NCBI GenBank assembly: GCA_019424645.1
Contig: JAHYZB010000008.1
Span: 17,919-32,645 of the forward strand
Direction: 5' to 3'
Source: Oxalobacter formigenes
Lineage (GTDB): Bacteria > Pseudomonadota > Gammaproteobacteria > Burkholderiales > Burkholderiaceae_D
Length of the DNA stretch: 14,727 nucleotides
Shown: positions 1 to 7,345 of the stretch, piece after piece
Layout: every line of letters begins with the position of its first letter
How positions within the stretch are numbered: the stretch's first letter is position 1
Translations under genes and position numbers: made by a program
Notes under the pieces: generated by a model
What the model saw: the letters and a program-made list of their open reading frames with translations, nothing else
What the model was told of the DNA's origin: nothing
Database searches by the model: none

Positions 1-481
1 CAGTTTCATGAACCGGTTGCCACAACTCCCCAATCTGCTCGTGATGAGAACGGTTTCCAAACTGGGGCTGGCCGGTATCCGTCTGGGTTATATGTCCGCA
101 CAGCCGGAGTTACTGGCTGAATTCGACAAGGTACGGCCACCGTACAACGTCAATGTATTGACCGAAGCTACGGCCGAATTCGCCATGGACCATATCGACG
201 TATTCAACAAACAGGCCGAAGTCATCCGTTCGGAACGTGAAAAACTGGCTATTGCCCTGAAGAAGCTTCCGGGAGTCGAAGTATTCCCGTCCAGAGCCAA
301 CTTTTTAACGATTCGGCTGCAAAATGCGGATCAAGTCTTTGAAAAATTGGTCTCACATAAGGTATTAATCAAAAATATCGGTAAAATGCATACATTGCTT
401 GCAAACTGTCTGCGCATTACCGTCAGTTCTCCTGACGAGAACAAATTATTTTTAGACAGGTTTAGTGCCTGTATCCAATAA
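1..481 (+). CDS. hisC: Histidinol-phosphate aminotransferase, 5'-truncated
   Basis: This is the C-terminal part (about 159 residues) of a PLP-dependent class I/II aminotransferase that makes histidinol phosphate from imidazole-acetol phosphate using glutamate. The frame is already open at base 2, so the gene begins upstream of the window. The ATG at 8 is internal. The signature RTVSKLGLAGIRLGY contains the Schiff-base lysine (codon 59-61) and the downstream arginine. Near the end, CLRITVSSPDEN matches the usual LRIxVGxPxEN substrate-binding segment, with SS in place of the more common GT. hisB follows 16 bp after the stop, consistent with one operon. A generic aminotransferase is possible from the fragment alone, but its place directly ahead of hisB makes HisC by far the best reading. 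Confidence 0.93.
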   Translation, partial: SFMNRLPQLPNLLVMRTVSKLGLAGIRLGYMSAQPELLAEFDKVRPPYNVNVLTEATAEFAMDHIDVFNKQAEVIRSEREKLAIALKKLPGVEVFPSRANFLTIRLQNADQVFEKLVSHKVLIKNIGKMHTLLANCLRITVSSPDENKLFLDRFSACIQ

Positions 482-497
482 TCAACTGGGTCTCATT

Positions 498-1094
498 ATG
501 TCAGCATCCCGAACAGCAGAAATCGTCCGGAATACGAATGAAACGAAGATCAGGGTCGTTATCAATCTGGACGGCTCCGGCCAGCAAAAGCTCGCCACCG
601 GTATTCCATTTCTCGATCACATGCTGGACCAGATCGCCAGACATGGACTGATCGACCTCGAAGTCGAGGCGGACGGCGATTTGCACATCGACGCCCATCA
701 CACGGTTGAAGATATCGGCATCGCCATCGGACAGGCTTTGGCACAGGCCATTGGCAACAAAAGCGGCATCCGCCGTTACGGCCACGCTTACGTCCCGCTG
801 GATGAATCTCTCTCCAGAGTCGTGATCGATTTTTCGGGTCGTCCTTATCTTGAATTCCAGGTTCCATTCGTGCGCGCCACATCCGGCACGTTCGATCTGG
901 ATCTTGTTCGCGAATTTTTTCAGGGGCTCGTCAATCACGCAAAAATATCGCTGCACATTGACAATCTCCGCGGTGAAAACGCGCATCACCAGTGTGAAAC
1001 CGTTTTCAAGGCATTCGGACGCGCGTTGCGCATGGCTGCAGAGCTCGACCCGAGAGCCGCCGGTACTATCCCTTCGACAAAAGGAACGCTGTAA
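498..1094 (+). CDS. hisB: Imidazoleglycerol-phosphate dehydratase
   Basis: This 198-residue protein dehydrates imidazoleglycerol phosphate to imidazole-acetol phosphate in histidine synthesis. It is the monofunctional HisB, without the phosphatase domain fused in enterobacteria. It carries the family marks GIPFLDHMLDQIARHG (about 35-50) and two metal-binding HHxxE motifs, HHTVE (67-71) and HHQCE (163-167), which bind the Mn ions of the active site. The start at 498 gives MSASRTAEIVRNTNETKI, the usual beginning. An ATG at 465 in the same frame would overlap the end of hisC and add 11 unrelated residues, so it was not used. No clear Shine-Dalgarno sequence precedes 498, so translational coupling to hisC is possible. 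Confidence 0.96.
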   Translation: MSASRTAEIVRNTNETKIRVVINLDGSGQQKLATGIPFLDHMLDQIARHGLIDLEVEADGDLHIDAHHTVEDIGIAIGQALAQAIGNKSGIRRYGHAYVPLDESLSRVVIDFSGRPYLEFQVPFVRATSGTFDLDLVREFFQGLVNHAKISLHIDNLRGENAHHQCETVFKAFGRALRMAAELDPRAAGTIPSTKGTL

Positions 1095-1140
1095 TCGAAG
1101 AGGAATGTTCCTTAAGCTTGTATTCTGATTATTTGTCCAT

Positions 1141-1779
1141 ATGAAAAAAATAGTTGTTGTCGATTACGGTATGGGTAATCTCCGTTCGGTGGCTCAGGCA
1201 CTCCGTGCCGTTGCGCCCGAGGCCGAGGTTCTCATATCCGGCGAAATATCCGATCTGAAAAAGGCCGAACGTATCGTATTGCCAGGTCAGGGAGCGATGC
1301 CGGACTGCATGAAGTCGCTGGAAGAATCCGGCCTGAAAGAGGCGCTGATGGAAACGGCCCGAAGCAAACCGATATTCGGCGTCTGCGTCGGTGAACAAAT
1401 GCTTTTCGACTGGAGCGAGGAAGGCGATACCAAAGGACTGGGCCTGTTGCCCGGCAAGGTCATTCGTTTTCAGCTTGACAGCCAGTGTCAGGAAGACGGA
1501 TCGCGCTATAAAGTTCCCCAGATGGGCTGGAATCAGGTCCGGCAAAGTCAGCCACATCCTTTATGGAATGGTATTGCCGACAAGAGCTTTTTCTATTTTG
1601 TACACAGCTTTTACGCTGTTCCGGAACAGACCAGACATATGGTCGGTGAAACGGAATATGGCACGCCATTCTGTAGCGCTATCGCCTGCGACAATATTTT
1701 CGCAACGCAATTCCATCCGGAAAAAAGCGCTGATGTCGGTTTGCAACTGTATAAAAATTTCATACACTGGAATCCCTGA
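1141..1779 (+). CDS. hisH: Imidazole glycerol phosphate synthase, glutaminase subunit
   Basis: This 212-residue class I glutamine amidotransferase releases ammonia from glutamine and passes it to HisF, its partner in IGP synthase. The start DYGMGNLRSV is the family N-terminus. The nucleophile elbow is GVCVGEQML with Cys82, and the rest of the triad is His192 and Glu194 in FHPEKS. Length is normal. The gene follows hisB by 46 bp and precedes hisA by 41 bp. The 46-bp gap has no recognisable ribosome-binding site. In several Burkholderiales a MarC-family membrane protein gene sits between hisB and hisH (recalled from general knowledge); it is absent here. Function is certain from motifs and neighbours. 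Confidence 0.96.
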   Translation: MKKIVVVDYGMGNLRSVAQALRAVAPEAEVLISGEISDLKKAERIVLPGQGAMPDCMKSLEESGLKEALMETARSKPIFGVCVGEQMLFDWSEEGDTKGLGLLPGKVIRFQLDSQCQEDGSRYKVPQMGWNQVRQSQPHPLWNGIADKSFFYFVHSFYAVPEQTRHMVGETEYGTPFCSAIACDNIFATQFHPEKSADVGLQLYKNFIHWNP

Positions 1780-1820
1780 GAGTATTATTAACCCTAACCT
1801 GAATTGATTTTCGTTTAATC

Positions 1821-2588
1821 ATGTTGCTTATTCCCGCTATTGATTTGAAAGATGGTTCCTGCGTCCGCCTGAAACAGGGCGATATGGAGCAGGCCACTGT
1901 ATTTTCGGAAGATCCGGCTGAAATGGCATTGCACTGGCTTGAACAGGGCGCAAGACGCCTTCATCTGGTCGACCTGAATGGTGCTTTTGCAGGCAAGCCT
2001 GTCAATGAGTCTGCCGTCAAAAATATTCTTCAGGTAGTACAGGATTTTGCCGAAGACAACGATCTGGACGAAATCCCTGTTCAGCTGGGCGGCGGGATTC
2101 GCGATCTCGACACCATTGAACGTTATCTTGACCACGGCCTGTCTTACATCATCATCGGAACGGCTGCCGTCAAGAATCCGGGATTTCTGCAGGATGCCTG
2201 CAGCGCCTTTCCGGGAAAAATCATCGTTGGTCTTGATGCGAGGGATGGCAAGGTCGCTACGGACGGCTGGAGCAAACTCTCCAGACACGATGTGGTCGAA
2301 CTGGCCAAAAAGTATGAAAGTTTTGGCGTTGAATCGATCATTTATACCGATATCGGACGTGACGGCATGATGGGTGGCGTTAATGTCGAGGCGACCGTCA
2401 AACTGGCACGAGCAGTAAAGGTGCCGGTCATCGCCTCGGGCGGGGTTCACAATATCAAGGATGTAGAGGCCCTGTGCGAAGTTCAGGGGGAAGGTATCGA
2501 AGGCGTGATATGCGGCCGTTCGATTTACGAGGGCACCCTGAATCTTGAAGAAGCGCAGGCCAGAGCGGACGAATTGTCCACAGACTAA
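1821..2588 (+). CDS. hisA: ProFAR isomerase (1-(5-phosphoribosyl)-5-[(5-phosphoribosylamino)methylideneamino]imidazole-4-carboxamide isomerase)
   Basis: This 255-residue TIM-barrel enzyme catalyses the Amadori rearrangement of ProFAR to PRFAR. The first strand IPAIDLKDGSCVRLKQGD carries the catalytic base Asp8, and VGLDARDG (136-143) carries the catalytic acid Asp139. Phosphate-binding loops are visible at QLGGGIR (about 88-94) and ASGGV (205-209), and TDIGRDG (176-182) is typical of HisA. The two half-barrels resemble each other and HisF, as expected. The ATG at 1821 is the only sensible start, although no strong Shine-Dalgarno sequence precedes it. It lies between hisH and hisF in the usual betaproteobacterial order. 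Confidence 0.97.
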   Translation: MLLIPAIDLKDGSCVRLKQGDMEQATVFSEDPAEMALHWLEQGARRLHLVDLNGAFAGKPVNESAVKNILQVVQDFAEDNDLDEIPVQLGGGIRDLDTIERYLDHGLSYIIIGTAAVKNPGFLQDACSAFPGKIIVGLDARDGKVATDGWSKLSRHDVVELAKKYESFGVESIIYTDIGRDGMMGGVNVEATVKLARAVKVPVIASGGVHNIKDVEALCEVQGEGIEGVICGRSIYEGTLNLEEAQARADELSTD

Positions 2589-2615
2589 ATCGCCACTATC
2601 AGGATCACTGAATTT

Positions 2616-3374
2616 ATGCTTACCAAAAGAATCATTCCCTGCCTTGACGTGACAGCCGGTCGGGTCGTCAAGGGTGTTAATTTCGTCGAACTGAAAGACG
2701 CAGGCGATCCCGTTGAAATAGCCCGTCGATACAATGATCAGGGAGCGGATGAACTGACCTTTCTGGACATCACCGCTTCAAGCGACCAGAGGGATCTGAT
2801 TCTTAATATTATCGAAGACGTTTCCTCACAGGTTTTCATTCCCCTGACCGTTGGTGGTGGTGTTCGCACTGTTGAGGACGTCAGAAGATTGTTGAATGCC
2901 GGAGCGGACAAGGTCAGCATCAACACATCTGCCGTGACCAACCCTCAGTTAGTCGCCGATGCCTCTTCGCGGTACGGATCACAATGCATTGTCGTTGCCA
3001 TCGACGCCAAACAGGTTTCGCCGGGACAATGGCAAGTTTTCACGCACGGCGGTCGCAACGCGACCGGTCTGGAAGTGATCGAATGGGCAAAGAAAATGGC
3101 GCAGCTCGGGGCAGGCGAAATCCTGCTGACCAGTATGGACAGGGATGGCACCAAGAGCGGATTCGATCTTGAATTGACACGCGCCGTATCGGACGCCGTC
3201 AATATCCCCGTTATCGCGTCCGGCGGTGTCGGCAATTTGCAGTATCTGGCAGACGGCGTTCAGCAAGGGCATGCCGATGCCGTATTGGCCGCCAGTATTT
3301 TCCATTATGGGGAATATACGGTTCAACAGGCCAAGAAATTCATGTCAGAACGAAATATTCCGGTACGCTTATGA
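2616..3374 (+). CDS. hisF: Imidazole glycerol phosphate synthase, cyclase subunit
   Basis: This 252-residue TIM-barrel protein takes ammonia from HisH and turns PRFAR into imidazole glycerol phosphate and AICAR. The N-terminus MLTKRIIPCLDVTAGRVVKG has the catalytic Asp11, and VVAIDAK (126-132) has the second catalytic Asp130. Phosphate loops TVGGGVR (78-84) and ASGGVGN (201-207) are intact, as is LLTSMDRDGTKSGFD (about 170-184). A weak ribosome-binding AGGA lies at 2601, rather far (11 nt) from the start. Its last bases overlap the start of hisI (ATGA), so the two are likely translationally coupled. AICAR released here feeds back to purine synthesis. Confidence 0.97.
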   Translation: MLTKRIIPCLDVTAGRVVKGVNFVELKDAGDPVEIARRYNDQGADELTFLDITASSDQRDLILNIIEDVSSQVFIPLTVGGGVRTVEDVRRLLNAGADKVSINTSAVTNPQLVADASSRYGSQCIVVAIDAKQVSPGQWQVFTHGGRNATGLEVIEWAKKMAQLGAGEILLTSMDRDGTKSGFDLELTRAVSDAVNIPVIASGGVGNLQYLADGVQQGHADAVLAASIFHYGEYTVQQAKKFMSERNIPVRL

Positions 3375-3766
3375 AAAATACAGACTGGCTCGATACCATT
3401 GAATGGAACGAACAGGGACTGATTCCTGTGATCACTCAGGAAGCTTCCACGCGTGATGTGTTGACGCTTGCCTGGATCAACCGTGAGGCTCTGGCAAAAA
3501 CCGTCGAATGCGGTGAAGCGGTTTATTGGAGCCGCTCGCGCCAGAAACTCTGGCACAAGGGCGAAGAATCCGGACACATCCAGAAAATCGTCGATATCCG
3601 TCTGGATTGCGACAACGATGCATTGATTTATCTGGTTGAACAAAAAGGGCTGGCCTGCCATACGGGACGGCATTCCTGCTTTTACCAGCAACTGCAAAGG
3701 TCCAAAGATATCGAATGGAAAGCTGTCGATCCTGTATTGAAAGACCCATCGGAAATTTATAAATGA
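3371..3766 (+). CDS. hisI: Phosphoribosyl-AMP cyclohydrolase
   Basis: This 131-residue metalloenzyme opens the purine ring of phosphoribosyl-AMP, the third step of histidine synthesis. Motifs are SRSRQKLWHKGEESGH (54-69), the acidic DCDNDAL (79-85), which binds Mg, and the zinc-ligand region C96-HTGR-x-SC103. It is a stand-alone HisI, unlike the fused HisIE of enterobacteria, and has the standard length. The start ATG shares four bases with the hisF stop, and its own stop shares four bases with the hisE start, a double ATGA coupling that should keep the three proteins in similar amounts. Confidence 0.97.
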   Translation: MKNTDWLDTIEWNEQGLIPVITQEASTRDVLTLAWINREALAKTVECGEAVYWSRSRQKLWHKGEESGHIQKIVDIRLDCDNDALIYLVEQKGLACHTGRHSCFYQQLQRSKDIEWKAVDPVLKDPSEIYK

Positions 3767-4104
3767 ACGATATACTTGAACGGCTGACCGCCGTCATCGA
3801 ATCCCGCAAATTGTCGAATGGCGGCGATCCCGAGAAATCCTATGTCAGCAAGCTTTTTGCCAAAGGTGATGATGCCATTCTGAAAAAAGTCGGCGAGGAA
3901 GCAACCGAAACGGTCATGGCTGCCAAAGACGTCCGTAACAACATGCCTGCTTCAAAACTGGTATATGAATGTGCTGACCTCTGGTTTCACAGCATGGTGA
4001 TGCTGGCCCAATACGGCCTGACTGCCGACGACGTACTGAATGAACTGGCAAGGCGTGAAGGCCTGTCCGGGATTGAAGAAAAAGCATCCCGCACGAAATC
4101 CTGA
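3763..4104 (+). CDS. hisE: Phosphoribosyl-ATP pyrophosphatase
   Basis: This 113-residue all-alpha NTP pyrophosphatase of the MazG-like superfamily hydrolyses phosphoribosyl-ATP to phosphoribosyl-AMP, the second pathway step. The Mg-binding signature is present: GEEATETVMAAKD (44-56, with Glu45, Glu46, Glu49) and YECADLW (68-74, Glu69 and Asp72). The K-S-Y-V-S-K-L-F segment (25-32) is typical for HisE. It is separate from HisI, as usual in Betaproteobacteria, and starts inside the hisI stop codon. It is the last histidine gene here. The HIT gene follows after 33 bp and probably shares the transcript. Confidence 0.96.
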   Translation: MNDILERLTAVIESRKLSNGGDPEKSYVSKLFAKGDDAILKKVGEEATETVMAAKDVRNNMPASKLVYECADLWFHSMVMLAQYGLTADDVLNELARREGLSGIEEKASRTKS

Positions 4105-4137
4105 TACTGAAAACGAAAAACTTTTGAGGGGAAAGTC

Positions 4138-4509
4138 ATGGATGACTGTATTTTCTGCAAAATCGTCGCAAACGAAATACCATCGACCACTGTTTTTGAA
4201 AACGAGAGGATCAAGGTCTTCAAGGATATTCACCCTGCCGCTCCCGTCCATCTGCTCATCATCCCGAAAAAGCATATCCCGACTCTTTCGCATTGCGAGG
4301 ACAGCGACGCCGCATTGCTCGGTGAAATGATGGCACTAATCCCGAAGCTGGCCAAAGAACAGGGAATTGCCGTCACAGGGGCAGAAGAAGGCTCTCCAGA
4401 GGGAGGGTTCCGGGTCATCGTCAATACCGGTCCGGACGGCAAGCAGGATGTCTATCATATGCACATCCATTTGATGGGCGGCTCCCGTCCCTGGAAAATT
4501 CCTCACTAG
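4138..4509 (+). CDS. hinT: HinT-type HIT family nucleotide hydrolase
   Basis: This is a 123-residue histidine-triad protein, probably a purine nucleoside phosphoramidase like E. coli HinT (family-level inference). The catalytic triad is H107-M-H109-I-H111 followed by LMGG. The N-terminal part has CIFCKI, whose C-x2-C pair (Cys4, Cys7) is a likely zinc site seen in many bacterial HIT proteins. Compared with HinT there is a small insertion around residues 80-90 (AEEGSPEGG), and the tail ends in SRPWKIPH. A good ribosome-binding site, GAGGGG at 4126-4131, sits 6 nt before the start, the best in this operon. HIT genes directly after hisE are common in Betaproteobacteria. A strong hairpin terminator follows the stop. 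Confidence 0.9.
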   Translation: MDDCIFCKIVANEIPSTTVFENERIKVFKDIHPAAPVHLLIIPKKHIPTLSHCEDSDAALLGEMMALIPKLAKEQGIAVTGAEEGSPEGGFRVIVNTGPDGKQDVYHMHIHLMGGSRPWKIPH

Positions 4510-4514
4510 GCAAT

Positions 4515-4549
4515 AAAAGAAAGGCATCTTCACGATGCCTTTCTTTTTT
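4515..4549. terminator. Bidirectional intrinsic terminator between hinT and the convergent protease gene
   Basis: The arms 4519-4528 (GAAAGGCATC) and 4534-4543 (GATGCCTTTC) pair perfectly around the 5-nt loop TTCAC. The A-run 4515-4518 pairs with the T-run 4544-4547, giving a T-tract on both strands. It lies 5 bp after the hinT stop and 8 bp beyond the end of the minus-strand protease gene, so it should end the his operon in one direction and the protease transcript in the other. Confidence 0.9.
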
Positions 4550-4557
4550 ATTCATTC

Positions 4558-5709
4558 CTATTCATCTGTTTCCTGCCGTTTTTTCAGTGGTCGTTTTCCA
4601 ACACCTACATTCACCTTGACTTCCTTGTTGTCCCGCAGAACGATCATGTCCGTCTGGGTTCCGGGTTGCAATTGAGCGATCAGGTTAAACATTTCTGCCA
4701 TATTCGAAATCGGCTTTTCTGCAATCGAAATCAGGATATCGCCAGGACGGATACCCGACTTGTCAGCGGGGCCGTTTTTCAGGACTGCTGCGATTATCAC
4801 ACCATCCTTTTTGGGAAGCCCGAGATTGTCAGCCAGTTCAGGCGTAATATCCCTTGGTTCAACCCCGATCCATCCCCGGACGACCTGTCCCTTGCTGATG
4901 ATCGAATCCATCACCATTTTCACCGTGGAAACAGGAATGGCAAATCCGATACCCAGTGAACCGCCGCTGCGGGAATAAATGGCGGAATTGATGCCCAGCA
5001 GATTGCCACTGGTATCGATCAATGCACCGCCTGAATTGCCAGGATTGATGGCGGCATCCGTCTGAATGAAATTCTCATAGATATTGATACCCAGCTGGCT
5101 TCTGCCAAGAGCTGAAATGATCCCCATCGTCACTGTCTGCCCGACACCGAAAGGATTGCCGATCGCCAGAACCACATCGCCGACCTTCGCCTTGTCGACT
5201 TCAGCGAAAGAGATGGCAGGCAGATTTGGCATATCGATCTTGATAACAGCCAGATCCGTATCCGGATCGGTACCCACGAGCTTGGCGGAAGCCTTTCTGC
5301 CGTCTTCAAACGCCACTTCGATCTGGTCTGCCGTTTCGACAACATGATTGTTGGTCATGATATAACCGTCATGGCTCACCACGACTCCGGAACCCAGGCT
5401 CATCTGTTTTTCAGTATCACCAAACCGCTCCCCGAAGAAACGCCTCAAAAACGGATCATCCAGAAGAGGGCTCTGGGGTTGTCTGACTTCCTTGGTCGTA
5501 TAAATATTGACAACCGCAGGCATCGCACGCGTCACGGCCTCACGATAGGACGACTGCGCAGGAATGACTTCGCCGGAACCAACTGTGACATCGGGAGTCA
5601 ACGCTTTACGGTTCAGATCAAGCCACCCGGGTTTCAATGTCGCCACAATAAACCAGAGGGCAAGACAAACTGTTATAGTTTGGGCAAACAACAGCCAAAG
5701 ACGTCGCAT
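4558..5709 (-). CDS. htrA: Membrane-anchored HtrA/DegS-like serine protease
   Basis: This 383-residue trypsin-like protease acts in the periplasm while held in the inner membrane. An N-terminal hydrophobic segment (about 4-24) with no evident cleavage site looks like an anchor. The S1C protease domain (about 57-270) has the triad His122 (TNNHVVE), Asp152 (DTDLAVIKID) and Ser226 (NPGNSGGAL). One PDZ domain follows (about 278-370, GWIGVEPRDITPELA and later GIRPGDILISI). One anchor plus one PDZ is the layout of E. coli DegS rather than the two-PDZ DegP/DegQ, suggesting envelope-stress sensing or quality control; the substrate is unknown. It is divergent from the Nif3 gene with start codons 1 bp apart and has no visible Shine-Dalgarno sequence. 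Relatives usually have tatABC between hinT and this gene; they are missing here. Confidence 0.93.
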   Translation of the reverse strand: MRRLWLLFAQTITVCLALWFIVATLKPGWLDLNRKALTPDVTVGSGEVIPAQSSYREAVTRAMPAVVNIYTTKEVRQPQSPLLDDPFLRRFFGERFGDTEKQMSLGSGVVVSHDGYIMTNNHVVETADQIEVAFEDGRKASAKLVGTDPDTDLAVIKIDMPNLPAISFAEVDKAKVGDVVLAIGNPFGVGQTVTMGIISALGRSQLGINIYENFIQTDAAINPGNSGGALIDTSGNLLGINSAIYSRSGGSLGIGFAIPVSTVKMVMDSIISKGQVVRGWIGVEPRDITPELADNLGLPKKDGVIIAAVLKNGPADKSGIRPGDILISIAEKPISNMAEMFNLIAQLQPGTQTDMIVLRDNKEVKVNVGVGKRPLKKRQETDE

Positions 5710-5710
5710 A

Positions 5711-6493
5711 ATGATGAATGAAAAAAAAGTTCAAAAAACGGTAGACAGAAACGAAGTCCTTAAATTTCTGGCCAATGAATTAAAAATTTCACTTATTCGT
5801 GATTATTGTCCAAATGGCCTGCAAGTGGAAGGCCAGCCCGGCATTTCTTCCATAGTCAGTGGCGTAACTGCAAGTTTGGCCCTGATTGAAGCGGCCATTG
5901 ACCTGCATGCCGACACCCTTCTGGTCCATCACGGTTACTTCTGGCGAAACGAAAACGAATGTATAGTCGGCCCCAAGCAAAAGCGGATCAGGCTGCTTCT
6001 GGAAAACAATATCAATTTGATAGCCTACCACCTTCCGCTCGATTGCCACCCCGAATTGGGCAATAATGTTCAACTCGCAAAAGTTCTGGATTTGAGACCG
6101 TCCGGACAATTCGGAGAGAACGATATCGGCTGGCTCGGCCAAATGATGAATCCGGACATCACCACTGTTGGAGAGCTGGCGAACCTGATTGAAAAACGCC
6201 TGAACAGGACACCGCTTGTGGTCGGTGACAGGCAACAGAAACTGGAAACAATCGGATGGTGCACCGGCGCAGCACAGGATTTACTCCCGGATGCTGCCAT
6301 GAATAATGCGAGCGTATTTTTGAGTGGGGAAGTGTCCGAGCGAACTGTACATGAGGCACGCGAATATGGAATTGCCTACCTTGCGTGTGGTCACCATGCT
6401 ACGGAACGTTATGGCATCAATGCACTCGGAACCCTGCTGGCAGAACGTTTCGGCATTCACCATCAATTCGTCGATATCGACAATCCGGTCTGA
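5711..6493 (+). CDS. nif3: Nif3-like dinuclear metal centre protein (YbgI family)
   Basis: This 260-residue member of the NIF3/YbgI family forms hexameric rings with a two-metal site in the founding structures; its reaction is not settled. Metal ligands match the E. coli YbgI pattern (from memory His63, His64, Asp101, His215, Glu219): here His73-His74 (LLVHHGYFW), Asp111 (HLPLDCHPELGNN), and His228 with Glu232 in ACGHHATERYG. The start could be the ATG at 5711 or at 5714; no other methionine precedes the conserved region, and the longer frame from 5564 runs back through the opposite-strand protease gene, so it is not credible. No clear ribosome-binding site is seen. In relatives petABC (cytochrome bc1) usually follows; here the next gene is sspA. 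Confidence 0.92.
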   Translation: MMNEKKVQKTVDRNEVLKFLANELKISLIRDYCPNGLQVEGQPGISSIVSGVTASLALIEAAIDLHADTLLVHHGYFWRNENECIVGPKQKRIRLLLENNINLIAYHLPLDCHPELGNNVQLAKVLDLRPSGQFGENDIGWLGQMMNPDITTVGELANLIEKRLNRTPLVVGDRQQKLETIGWCTGAAQDLLPDAAMNNASVFLSGEVSERTVHEAREYGIAYLACGHHATERYGINALGTLLAERFGIHHQFVDIDNPV

Positions 6494-6519
6494 TCCGGCA
6501 GTCAAAAAAACACCAAGGC

Positions 6520-6548
6520 TTTAAATGCGTGTATCACTTCTTTATAAT
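6520..6548 (+). promoter_or_regulatory. Likely sigma70 promoter for sspA-sspB
   Basis: A consensus -10 TATAAT (6543-6548) lies 17 bp after a TTTAAA -35-like hexamer (6520-6525, 4 of 6 consensus bases). It sits in the 213-bp gap between the Nif3 gene and sspA and would give a T-rich leader of about 150 nt. That leader contains a small stem TGCAT/ATGCA (6646-6650 with 6657-6661). The rest of the gap shows no ORF and no remnant I can recognise. Confidence 0.6.
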
Positions 6549-6706
6549 ACGCAGTTATTAGTCATTTTTGCGCACTGCTGATTTAGCTTCTTTTCCCGAT
6601 AACGTTTTCGTAACTGACGAATTCTTTATCATAAAAGGCTTCATTTGCATTTTTTGATGCATTCATTTTTACACGTTTTTTCTTCTGATTTTAAGGAACA
6701 ACAACC

Positions 6707-7318
6707 ATGATGGTTCTCTATTCAGGAACAACTTGTCCTTTCTCGCAACGCTGCCGGTTTGTCCTCTTCGAAAAGGGAATGGATTTTGAGATCAGGGATA
6801 TCGACCTCTTCAACAAGCCAGAAGAAATATCGGCCATGAATCCATACGGACAAGTCCCCATTCTGGTTGAACGGGAACTCATCCTTTATGAATCCAACAT
6901 CATCAATGAATACATTGATGAACGGTTTCCGCATCCACAATTGATGCCTGCCGATCCATTGATGCGCGCCAGAGCACGTCTGATGCTTTTCAACTGCGAA
7001 AAAGAACTGTTCGTTCACGTCAATACACTTGAAAACGACAAATCCGACAATGCGGCCGTCAATCATGAAAAAGCCCGCGTCCAGATCAGGGATTATCTGA
7101 CAGCACTGTCTCCACTGTTCCAGAAAAGCAAATACGTTCTCGGCGATGAATTTTCGATGCTGGATGTCGCGCTGGCTCCTTTGCTGTGGCGTCTGGACTA
7201 TTACGGAATCGAGCTGTCGAAAACCGCTGCTCCATTGATGAAATACGCTGAACGCGTTTTCTCGCGTCCGGCGTACATCGAAGCGCTGACTCCGCCTGAA
7301 AAAGTCATGCGCAGATAA
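6707..7318 (+). CDS. sspA: Stringent starvation protein A homologue
   Basis: This 203-residue protein has the glutathione S-transferase fold: a thioredoxin-like N-domain (1-80) and a helical C-domain. SspA proteins bind RNA polymerase rather than conjugating glutathione and, in E. coli, act in starvation and acid tolerance. The sequence MNPYGQVPILVERELILYES (44-63) and the surface motif Pro75-His76-Pro77 in RFPHPQLMPADP match SspA; the PHP patch is functionally important in E. coli SspA. It keeps TTCPFSQRC (8-16) near the GST active-site position, as betaproteobacterial SspA do. A ribosome-binding AAGGA (6693-6697) precedes the ATG at 6707 by 9 nt; the next codon is also ATG. sspB follows directly, the classic sspAB pair. 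Confidence 0.93.
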   Translation: MMVLYSGTTCPFSQRCRFVLFEKGMDFEIRDIDLFNKPEEISAMNPYGQVPILVERELILYESNIINEYIDERFPHPQLMPADPLMRARARLMLFNCEKELFVHVNTLENDKSDNAAVNHEKARVQIRDYLTALSPLFQKSKYVLGDEFSMLDVALAPLLWRLDYYGIELSKTAAPLMKYAERVFSRPAYIEALTPPEKVMRR

Positions 7319-7345
7319 ACCTTGCCAGATAAAAAAGGGGGTATC

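Noticed and set aside
501..989. Open frames antisense to hisB, and similar ones antisense to hisH and hisA (for example 1815-2450)
   Set aside because: All are shadows of well-conserved genes on the other strand with no motifs of their own.
1101..1112. AGGAA-TG-TTCCT palindrome between hisB and hisH as an operator
   Set aside because: Short, alone, and in the middle of an operon; expected by chance in a window of this size.
5564..5710. An N-terminal extension of 49 residues for the Nif3 protein
   Set aside because: The extension runs through the opposite-strand protease gene, looks non-conserved, and the family begins at about the methionines at 5711/5714.
6485..6498. CCGG-TCTGAT-CCGG at the end of the Nif3 gene as a terminator
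   Set aside because: Only a 4-bp stem, partly coding, and followed by A-rich rather than T-rich sequence.
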